From JAJPJQ01 sp036522615 (GTDB lineage Bacteria > Desulfobacterota > Binatia > UBA9968), in NCBI GenBank assembly GCA_036522615.1, contig DATDFN010000369.1, positions 1 to 6,223 of the forward strand: a stretch of 6,223 bases of DNA. The letters run 5' to 3'. Both the position numbers and the translations under genes were made by a program. Below, piece after piece: positions 1 to 5,053 of this stretch (the first letter of the stretch is position 1; each line of letters starts with the position of its first letter). The notes under the pieces are model-generated. The model worked only from the letters and a program-made list of their open reading frames with translations. It was not told where the DNA came from and made no database searches.

Positions 1-142
1 GTGGTACAAAGCGACGAACCTGCCGCTGGCGGCGCAGTACAACCTGGGCCTCCGCAGCAAGAGTAAGATTCTCGCCAACCCGGACAACGGCAAGGGCGGC
101 GACTGGCTCGACATAAACGTCAACTGGCGCTACGTGTTCTAA
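1..142 (+). CDS. C-terminal fragment of an outer-membrane beta-barrel protein (5' end outside window)
   Basis: Only the last 46 codons are present; the first complete codon is at 2-4 and the stop is TAA at 140-142. The peptide ends in WLDINVNWRYVF. The final residue is Phe, with hydrophobic or aromatic residues at every second position before it (Tyr, Trp, Val, Ile). This is the C-terminal beta-signal recognised by the BAM complex during outer-membrane insertion. The fragment is also rich in Asn, Gly and Tyr, as expected of barrel strands and turns. The family (porin, transporter, other) cannot be told from so short a piece. A strong terminator follows 16 bases after the stop, so this is the last gene of its transcript. 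Confidence 0.7.
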   Translation, partial: WYKATNLPLAAQYNLGLRSKSKILANPDNGKGGDWLDINVNWRYVF

Positions 143-158
143 ACCACGAGCAACAACG

Positions 159-194
159 AAAAAGGGGAGCCCGCAAGGCTCCCCTTTTTTTTTT
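159..194 (+). terminator. Rho-independent terminator after the beta-barrel gene
   Basis: An uninterrupted inverted repeat pairs 159-171 (AAAAAGGGGAGCC) with 177-189, around the 5-base loop CGCAA at 172-176. The GC core has eight pairs and is followed by a run of ten T (185-194). The 5' A-run can pair with part of the T-run. This is a textbook intrinsic terminator for the upstream gene. The next gene starts only 28 bases after it. Confidence 0.95.
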
Positions 195-202
195 CTGCCG
201 GT

Positions 203-211
203 TGGTATAAA
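203..211 (+). promoter_or_regulatory. Extended -10 promoter element for the zeta-like lipoprotein gene
   Basis: TGG-TATAAA matches an extended -10 (TGn plus a 5/6 TATAAT hexamer at 206-211). No convincing -35 exists; the position 17 bases upstream falls in the terminator T-run. Initiation would be expected near 218, about five bases before the ATG at 223. No Shine-Dalgarno sequence is visible between. The mRNA would therefore be leaderless or nearly so. This is inferred from spacing only. Confidence 0.5.
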
Positions 212-222
212 TTCGCCCGAAA

Positions 223-1218
223 ATGCTCCCCGCTTCATATTCTTCTTCCGCCACGAGAAATCTCCTCGTCCTCGTCGTAAGCTTCCTGTTGCTCGCCTCG
301 TGCGGCGCGCAAAAGCCCGCGGAGGAATCCGCTTTTTATCCCGGCAAGCTCGGCATCGCGAAGGCGAAGCATCTCTCGCCGCGCGGGCGTGAGATCGAGG
401 CGCGGTTTGCGGCGTATCTTGAAAGTCATACGGATGAAGCGATCGCCCGGTACAAGCAGAAGTACGGCAAAGAGATCAACACCGACAACGCGCGCGAGCT
501 TTCGCCCGACTACGCGCCGGGCGGCATGGACGCGGAGGATCCCGCGACGCGTGACGCGCGCGCGCAGTGGAGCGCGGCGGTCCACGAGCCTTCGAGCGCG
601 CTGACCAAAGAGATTTATCGGCGAGAATTGCAAAAACGCCCGGCGGCGAAGGAGCGCAACCAAGTCGTATTCACCGCGGGCGGCGCCGGCGTCGGTAAGA
701 CGACGAGCATCCATCAGGTGGCGGGGTTGGAGCAGGCCGTCGACGCGGCGCAAATCGTTTACGACACGACGCTCTCAGGCCTCAAGTCCTCCCTCGACAG
801 GGTAGCCCAAGCGCTCGACGCGGGAAAAGAGGTCAGCATCGTCTACGTCTATCGCGATCCTATCGAATCGTTTGTCGGCGGCGCTCTGCCGCGCGCGGAA
901 AGAAACGGGCGCACGCTGCCGCTCGACGCCTACATCGATACCCATTTGGGCGCGCCGGAGGTCTTGCTGAAAATCGCGGAGCTTTACAAGGGCGACAAGC
1001 GGGTAGAGATCGCAGTCATCGACAACAGCCGCGGGCGGGGAGGGGCCGCGCTCGCCGATCTGAAGTTCGTCGGCTCGATCGCCGGGAAATACACGCGCGA
1101 CGAGCTCAAGGCCAAGCTCGCCCGCGCCTTGGAGGACGCTCATGAAAAAGGCCGGCGGGGGGAAAAGGAAGGGATCTCCGACATCATCTACCGGGGATTT
1201 AAAGGCGATGTCCCTTAA
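223..1218 (+). CDS. Exported lipoprotein with a zeta-toxin-type P-loop kinase domain
   Basis: The predicted product is 331 residues. Residues 1-26 form a lipoprotein signal peptide (Arg12, hydrophobic 14-24) ending in a perfect lipobox Leu-Ala-Ser-Cys with Cys27. Gly at +2 would not retain it in the inner membrane under the Lol rule. Residues 30-145 are charged and mostly helical, of unknown role. Residues 147-330 resemble zeta-toxin kinases: a Walker A loop GGAGVGKT (153-160), the segment IVYDTTLSGL (178-187), the strand VSIVYVYRDP (204-213), then ALPRAERNGR (221-230), whose Arg224 and Arg230 align by eye with the phosphate-binding arginines of zeta. Classical zeta toxins phosphorylate UDP-N-acetylglucosamine using ATP, but the long segment between the P-loop and the IEGT-like motif is nearly absent here. 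This is closer to compact zeta-like domains of polyvalent proteins. The start is well fixed: an in-frame TAA lies at 208-210 and ATG 223 is the first start after it. No antitoxin-like partner is adjacent. Substrate unknown. Confidence 0.85.
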   Translation: MLPASYSSSATRNLLVLVVSFLLLASCGAQKPAEESAFYPGKLGIAKAKHLSPRGREIEARFAAYLESHTDEAIARYKQKYGKEINTDNARELSPDYAPGGMDAEDPATRDARAQWSAAVHEPSSALTKEIYRRELQKRPAAKERNQVVFTAGGAGVGKTTSIHQVAGLEQAVDAAQIVYDTTLSGLKSSLDRVAQALDAGKEVSIVYVYRDPIESFVGGALPRAERNGRTLPLDAYIDTHLGAPEVLLKIAELYKGDKRVEIAVIDNSRGRGGAALADLKFVGSIAGKYTRDELKAKLARALEDAHEKGRRGEKEGISDIIYRGFKGDVP

Positions 1219-1306
1219 AGATTATACCCGGCTGCTGGCGCAGCGCATGGCCGGTAAACTGAACCGCAAGAGCAAAGAAAGGAAAACGCGTAGTGATAAG
1301 CATTAA
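1208..1306 (+). CDS. Possible small basic ORF bridging two lipoprotein genes
   Basis: ATG at 1208 overlaps the end of the preceding gene by 11 bases and the ORF runs 32 codons to TAA at 1304-1306, overlapping the next gene (GTG 1293) by 14 bases. The peptide begins MSLKDYTRLLAQRMAGKLNR and ends in a Lys/Arg-rich tail, giving a strongly positive charge with no membrane segment or lipobox. Weak purine-rich sequence (GGGGA near 1193-1197, AAAGG at 1201-1205) precedes the ATG. It fills the 74-base gap between its neighbours and could be a real micro-protein, a translational coupler or chance. No family is recognised. Confidence 0.25.
   Translation: MSLKDYTRLLAQRMAGKLNRKSKERKTRSDKH
1277..1283 (+). 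promoter_or_regulatory. Ribosome binding site selecting the GTG start at 1293
   Basis: GAAAGGA ends nine bases before GTG 1293-1295. The in-frame stop TGA at 1260-1262 leaves GTG 1293 as the only usual start codon ahead of the signal peptide, so this site decides the start of the TPR lipoprotein. Confidence 0.6.
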
Positions 1307-1967
1307 TGATTTTTCGGCGACGAACAACCTCCGGCAACTCCGCCGGATCATACCCGGCGCCCTGCTCGCCTGGCTGGCGGTATTCGCCTTCGGCTGCGGC
1401 GAAGGCGGTTTCTTCTCGCGTGACATACCGCGTCTCGGTGCGGCCGGGCGGTATACGGAGGCGCGGCTGCAGTTTTTGAAGGGCAAGAGCGGCAGCATGG
1501 AGAAGGCGATCGCCAACCTCCAGGGCATCGTGCAGGATGATCCCACGTACAAAGACAGCCTCACGCTTTTGGCAAGAGCCTACTATAACCAAGGAAGCTA
1601 CGAGGCTTCACGACAGCTTATCCAGCGCGCGCTGCGCGTTAACAAAGAGGATGAGATCGCCTGGATGACGCTGGGCATGGCGCAGCTGCGCCTGGGGGAG
1701 GACGAGAAAGGCATCGAGACGCTTCAAGGCGCTGTCACGCTGGTGAGCAAAGTCTCGAAGCCCGGCTACCGCGGCTACGACGATTGGGACACTAAGGGGC
1801 TCGTACGCTCGTACATCTCAAGAACGGTCGTGGAGCTTAGAAAAGGCATCGATGCGAAGCCGAGCGTTTTGCGGACGTGCGAAGGTCTCCTCTCCCGCAT
1901 CGACGACGAGGAATATTTTCAGAACACCACCGGACGCTCCGTCAGGCAGCGCCAGGATACGCGCTAG
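1293..1967 (+). CDS. TPR-repeat lipoprotein (GTG start)
   Basis: The product is 224 residues with a GTG start. Residues 20-35 are a hydrophobic signal segment ending in Ala-Phe-Gly-Cys; Cys35 is the likely lipidation site, although Phe at -2 is atypical for a lipobox. From about residue 70 to 150 lie at least two tetratricopeptide repeats with the usual small and aromatic pattern (LLARAYYNQGSYEASRQLIQ; AWMTLGMAQLRLGEDEKGIE). The C-terminal part (155-205) contains a WD...R motif at Trp165-Asp166 and is not a recognised domain. TPRs are protein-binding scaffolds, so a periplasmic or outer-membrane-bound adaptor role is likely, partner unknown. The gene lies 74 bases after the zeta-like lipoprotein with no clear promoter between, so the two may be co-transcribed. 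It appears paralogous to the convergent gene at 2005-2631. Confidence 0.85.
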   Translation: MISINDFSATNNLRQLRRIIPGALLAWLAVFAFGCGEGGFFSRDIPRLGAAGRYTEARLQFLKGKSGSMEKAIANLQGIVQDDPTYKDSLTLLARAYYNQGSYEASRQLIQRALRVNKEDEIAWMTLGMAQLRLGEDEKGIETLQGAVTLVSKVSKPGYRGYDDWDTKGLVRSYISRTVVELRKGIDAKPSVLRTCEGLLSRIDDEEYFQNTTGRSVRQRQDTR

Positions 1968-2004
1968 GTTCCGTAGCTCGCCTTAACAACCGGGAGCGCG
2001 CGGC

Positions 2005-2631
2005 TCACGGCTTGGTATTATCCGAATCTCGGCGATATTCTTCGCGCTCGTCCCAGCGCGCGCGGTCGATCTCTTCTTCCATCTGCCTGCCGACCCATTC
2101 GCCGCCGGCGATGAGGCGCGGCCAATCGACGTTCGGGCCGATCATCGCGAGCTGCGTACGAATCTCGCCGCGAATTTCCTTTCTAGGGTCCCAGAAGCGG
2201 CCGATTCCGTACGGCAGCCGGTATTCGAGATAGTCCAGCCAATCGTGAATACCGGTTAAGCCGCTTTCAATATTTTTCAAACCGCCCGGCCGGTCGCCGG
2301 CGCGGACGAGCGTGAGGCCGAGATAGAGGCGCGCGAGACTATCGTCGTTCGAACGCGACACAGCGCGCTCCAGCGCCTGGCGCGCTTCCGGCAATCGGCC
2401 GCTCTGGTAATAAGCGCGGCCCACATAGGTCCAGACACCTTCCGGCATCGTGCTGAAGTAGAGCGCGTTGGGGCTCGTCGCGGCGGCGTTCTGGAAACGG
2501 ACCACCGCAGCGTTCGGATCGCCGTAGAGCAGGTCTTTGCGGCCCGCCTGAACCTCTCCCTGCGCCGTGACGCAGCTGGAAAAACCAAGAGCAAGGAGTG
2601 CAAGAATCGCCAAGCGACGAATGGTTTTCAT
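2005..2631 (-). CDS. TPR-repeat lipoprotein, paralogue of the convergent neighbour
   Basis: The product is 208 residues starting at ATG 2631-2629. Residues 1-20 (MKTIRRLAILALLALGFSSC) are a clear lipoprotein signal peptide with Cys20 as the lipidation site. Residues 36-127 contain TPR-like helices (AAVVRFQNAA at 41-50; VGRAYYQSGRLPEARQALER at 70-89; LARLYLGLTLVRAGD at 99-113). A second, family-specific part follows with WDPRKEIRGEIRTQL at 147-161, and the tail after 180 is highly charged. Function is unknown beyond a likely envelope scaffold role. Its stop is 37 bases from the stop of the plus-strand TPR lipoprotein, with no terminator visible between. It lies 57 bases downstream of ubiA on the same strand but has a promoter candidate of its own. 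No Shine-Dalgarno sequence is seen before its ATG. Confidence 0.85.
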   Translation of the reverse strand: MKTIRRLAILALLALGFSSCVTAQGEVQAGRKDLLYGDPNAAVVRFQNAAATSPNALYFSTMPEGVWTYVGRAYYQSGRLPEARQALERAVSRSNDDSLARLYLGLTLVRAGDRPGGLKNIESGLTGIHDWLDYLEYRLPYGIGRFWDPRKEIRGEIRTQLAMIGPNVDWPRLIAGGEWVGRQMEEEIDRARWDEREEYRRDSDNTKP

Positions 2632-2640
2632 AATGCAAAT

Positions 2641-2669
2641 AGCATAAGCCCGAGAGACCTCCGACGCAA
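2641..2669 (-). promoter_or_regulatory. Candidate promoter of the minus-strand TPR lipoprotein
   Basis: Read on the minus strand, TTGCGT (2669-2664) is followed after exactly 17 bases by TATGCT (2646-2641). The hexamers match the consensus at 3/6 and 4/6, so strength is modest. Initiation would fall near 2634, only a few bases before the ATG at 2631, giving a nearly leaderless mRNA. This agrees with the missing Shine-Dalgarno sequence. Confidence 0.4.
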
Positions 2670-2688
2670 GTAGCGCCGGCGAGGCCCG

Positions 2689-3579
2689 TCAGCGCCCGGG
2701 AGCGCCGAGCAGGACGTCGAGCGCCGTCGCGAGGAGATAGCCCACACTGACATAGGCGTTCACGTCGAAGAAAGCCTTGTTGATGCGCGACAGATCGTCG
2801 GGCGAGACCAGGCGGTGCTCCCAGACAAGGATCGCCGCGACGCCGAAAACGCCTATCCAATATACCGCGCCGAGGCCGGCGCTGACGCCGACCAGCGCCA
2901 GGAAGAGGATCGTCGCTACGTGGAAGACGCTAGACACCGCAAGGCTTTTCGCGATGCCGAAGCGGGCGGGTATGGAAAAGAGTCCCTGCTCGCGATCGAA
3001 GCGATAATCCTGGAGCGCATAGATGATGTCGAAGCCGGCGAGCCAGAACACGACCGCCAGCGCCATGAGCGCGGGAACTTCAAGGTCGGCGAAAGCGCGC
3101 GGCGCGCCGCTCACCGCGAGCCACGCGCCGAGCGGGGCGAGCGACAGTGCCAGGCCGAGAAAAAGATGCGAAGCCCAGGTGAATCTCTTCGTGAGCGAGT
3201 AAAAGAAGACCACCGCCAGAGCGACAGGCGAAAGATAAAAGCATAGCGGATTCAAGCGATAGGCGGCGTAGACGAAGACGAGCGCGGCGGCGCCGGTCAA
3301 AAGCGCCGCCTCGAGCACGCTCACTTTGCGCGCCGGCAGCTCCCAAGCGCGCGTGCGCGGGTTGAGCGCGTCGAATTTCCTGTCCGCCAAGCGGTTGAAG
3401 CCCATTGCGGCGGTCCTGGCCGCCACCATCGCGACGACGATCCAGCCCAGAGCGGCGGCGCTCACGTAGTAGCGCGTTCCGGCGAGCGTCAGCGAGGCGA
3501 GAGCGAAGGGCAGCGCGAAGACGCTGTGGGAAAATCGCACGAGGCTCGCATAATCCGCGAGTTTTGCGCTGAACGGCAT
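2689..3579 (-). CDS. ubiA: UbiA-family aromatic prenyltransferase (MqnP-like)
   Basis: The product is a 296-residue integral membrane protein with about nine hydrophobic segments, the usual UbiA size and topology. It transfers a polyprenyl chain from its diphosphate to an aromatic acid in quinone biosynthesis. Both Mg-diphosphate motifs are intact: NRLADRKFD (Asn62, Asp66, Asp70) and DIIYALQDYRFD (Asp184, Asp191, Asp195). The stretch ARTAAMGFNR (54-63), GLFSIPARFGIAKSL (199-213) and the C-terminal DDLSRINKAFFDVN (261-274) resemble the putative 4-hydroxybenzoate prenyltransferase subgroup that includes MqnP of the futalosine menaquinone pathway, more than E. coli UbiA. The substrate could therefore be 4-hydroxybenzoate or a dihydroxynaphthoate-type acid. 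The start at ATG 3579 lies 3 bases after the ubiD stop, indicating translational coupling and one operon. Confidence 0.93.
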   Translation of the reverse strand: MPFSAKLADYASLVRFSHSVFALPFALASLTLAGTRYYVSAAALGWIVVAMVAARTAAMGFNRLADRKFDALNPRTRAWELPARKVSVLEAALLTGAAALVFVYAAYRLNPLCFYLSPVALAVVFFYSLTKRFTWASHLFLGLALSLAPLGAWLAVSGAPRAFADLEVPALMALAVVFWLAGFDIIYALQDYRFDREQGLFSIPARFGIAKSLAVSSVFHVATILFLALVGVSAGLGAVYWIGVFGVAAILVWEHRLVSPDDLSRINKAFFDVNAYVSVGYLLATALDVLLGAPGR

Positions 3580-3582
3580 TTC

Positions 3583-5025
3583 TCAGAGGCCGAGCTTATT
3601 CCAAATCGAATCGACGTAGCGCTTGGTTTTCTCGTCCATGACGATCGCATCGGGCCAGCCGCGCTCGAAGCCCTCGTCGCGGCGCTTGACGGTCGCGTCG
3701 ATGCCCATCTTCGAGCCGTAGCCCAGCGCCGGCGCCGCGTGGTCCAGCACGTCGACAGGGCCTTCGACGAAGGTCACGTCGCGCTTGGGGTCGATGTGGT
3801 TGCCGACGATCCAGGCGACCTCGGCGAGATCCTGCACATTGACGTCGTGGTCGACGACGATCATCACCTTTGTGAACATCAGCTGTCCGAGCCCCCAGAG
3901 TCCGTGCATCACCTTGCGCGCGTGCGCGGGGTATTCCTTTTTGATGGAGACGATTGCGAGATTGTGGAACACGCCGTGGACCGGCAGGTTGATGTCGACG
4001 ATCTCGGGGAACGTCAGTCGAATGAGCGGGAGAAAAATCCGCTCGGTCGCCTTGCCCAGATACGCGTCCTCCATCGGCGGCCGGCCGACGATGGTCGTAA
4101 GATAGATCGGATTCTTTTTTCGCGTGACACAGGTGACGTGGAATACGGGATAATCGTCGGCCAGCGAGTAAAAGCCGGTATGATCGCCGAACGGCCCCTC
4201 GCGCCGGAGCGGCTCGGCAGGGTCGATGTAGCCTTCGATCACGATGTCGGAGCTGGCCGGCACCTCGACGTCGACGGTGACGGCCTTGACGAGCTCGACG
4301 GGCTTCCTGCGCAAGAAGCCGGCGAAGAGCAGCTCGTCGATCTGGTCGGGCAGCGGCGCGGTCGCCGCGTACGTGAGCGCGGGGTCGCCGCCGATGCAGG
4401 CGGCGAGCTCCATGCGGCCGCCGCCTTCTTTCTGACGGTTGAAATGGCGCGCGCCCACCTTGTGCGGATGCCAGTGCATGCCGGTCGTGCGCGGATCGAA
4501 AACCTGCATACGGTAGAGACCGACGTTCCGCCTGCCTTCGACGGGATCGCGCGAAAAGACCAGCGGCAGGGTGACGAAGGGCCCGGCGTCGCCCGGCCAA
4601 CACGTGAGGACGGGAAGCGCCGTCAAATCCGGATCGCGCTCGACGACTTCCTGGCATGCGCCGTCGCGCGCGTGCTTAGGCGCGACGCCCGCGACGCGCA
4701 GAAGCTCGGGCAGAAGCTGAAACCTCTCGCGCCACGAAGCGGGCGGCTTCAAGCGCGTGAGGCGCTCGATGTCGCGCGCGATCTCGGCGATGTCCTGGAC
4801 CCCCAGGGCGAGCGCCATGCGGCGCTCTGAGCCGAATGCGTTGATCAGCACGGGGATGGTCTTGTCGACGACGTTCTCGAAGAACAGGGCGGGGCCGCCG
4901 CGCTTCATCACGCGGTTGGCGATTTCCGCGATTTCGAGCTCGGGCTTGACGGGATGGGCGATCCGCTTAAGCTCGCCTTCGCGCTCTAAAACTTGAACGA
5001 ATTCCTGCAAGCTGTTATAAGCCAT
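3583..5025 (-). CDS. ubiD: UbiD-family prenylated-FMN-dependent decarboxylase
   Basis: The product is 480 residues, close to E. coli UbiD, and co-linear with it from the first residues (MAYNSLQEFVQVLEREGELK). UbiD decarboxylates the prenylated aromatic acid made by UbiA, using prenylated FMN supplied by UbiX, with a divalent metal and K+. Visible signatures are GGPALFFEN (43-51), TCWPGDAGP (141-149), NVGLYRMQ (167-174, metal-ligand Asn167 and catalytic-type Arg172), His188, DELLFAGFLR (230-239, likely metal-ligand Glu231), REGPFGDHTGFY (275-286, with the catalytic-loop acidic residues Glu276 and Asp281) and GSKMGIDAT (437-445). Residue assignments come from memory of the family. The minus-strand sequence GGGA ends nine bases before ATG 5025. 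ubiA follows 3 bases downstream, so prenylation and decarboxylation are encoded together. In futalosine organisms the equivalent enzyme would be called MqnL. No ubiX/mqnM is in the window. Confidence 0.94.
   Translation of the reverse strand: MAYNSLQEFVQVLEREGELKRIAHPVKPELEIAEIANRVMKRGGPALFFENVVDKTIPVLINAFGSERRMALALGVQDIAEIARDIERLTRLKPPASWRERFQLLPELLRVAGVAPKHARDGACQEVVERDPDLTALPVLTCWPGDAGPFVTLPLVFSRDPVEGRRNVGLYRMQVFDPRTTGMHWHPHKVGARHFNRQKEGGGRMELAACIGGDPALTYAATAPLPDQIDELLFAGFLRRKPVELVKAVTVDVEVPASSDIVIEGYIDPAEPLRREGPFGDHTGFYSLADDYPVFHVTCVTRKKNPIYLTTIVGRPPMEDAYLGKATERIFLPLIRLTFPEIVDINLPVHGVFHNLAIVSIKKEYPAHARKVMHGLWGLGQLMFTKVMIVVDHDVNVQDLAEVAWIVGNHIDPKRDVTFVEGPVDVLDHAAPALGYGSKMGIDATVKRRDEGFERGWPDAIVMDEKTKRYVDSIWNKLGL
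4993..5021 (+). promoter_or_regulatory. Candidate promoter of the GT-C-like membrane protein gene, inside the ubiD 5' end
   Basis: TTGAAC (4993-4998, 4/6) is followed after exactly 17 bases by TATAAG (5016-5021, 5/6), and the -10 is extended by TGT at 5013-5015. Initiation would fall near 5028, giving a leader of about 26 bases to GTG 5054. It lies wholly within the first codons of ubiD on the opposite strand. This is the best plus-strand promoter match upstream of this gene. Confidence 0.45.
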
Positions 5026-5053
5026 CAGCGAAGGTCCCGCCCCGTCGGATCAG

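Noticed and set aside
235..753. Minus-strand ORF opposite the zeta-like lipoprotein
   Set aside because: It is an Arg-rich antisense shadow without a ribosome binding site or domain; the plus-strand gene has a lipobox and a P-loop.
1994..2006. Possible hairpin between the convergent TPR genes (GAGC-GCGCG-GCTC)
   Set aside because: The stem is only four base pairs and no T-run follows on either strand, so it is not a credible bidirectional terminator.
2011..2020. TTGGTATTA resembling the extended -10 region at 202-211
   Set aside because: It lies in the last codons of the minus-strand TPR gene with no plus-strand gene starting after it; the similarity is short and probably chance.
2815..3246. 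Plus-strand ORF opposite ubiA
   Set aside because: The product is a charged, repetitive antisense shadow (Glu/Arg/Ala-rich). ubiA on the other strand has intact catalytic motifs across this region.
3526..4830. Long plus-strand ORF (434 codons) opposite ubiD
   Set aside because: It is antisense to a well-recognised ubiD. Its product is a low-complexity Asp/His/Arg/Val-rich chain, as expected from the complement of GC-biased codons, with no recognisable domain.
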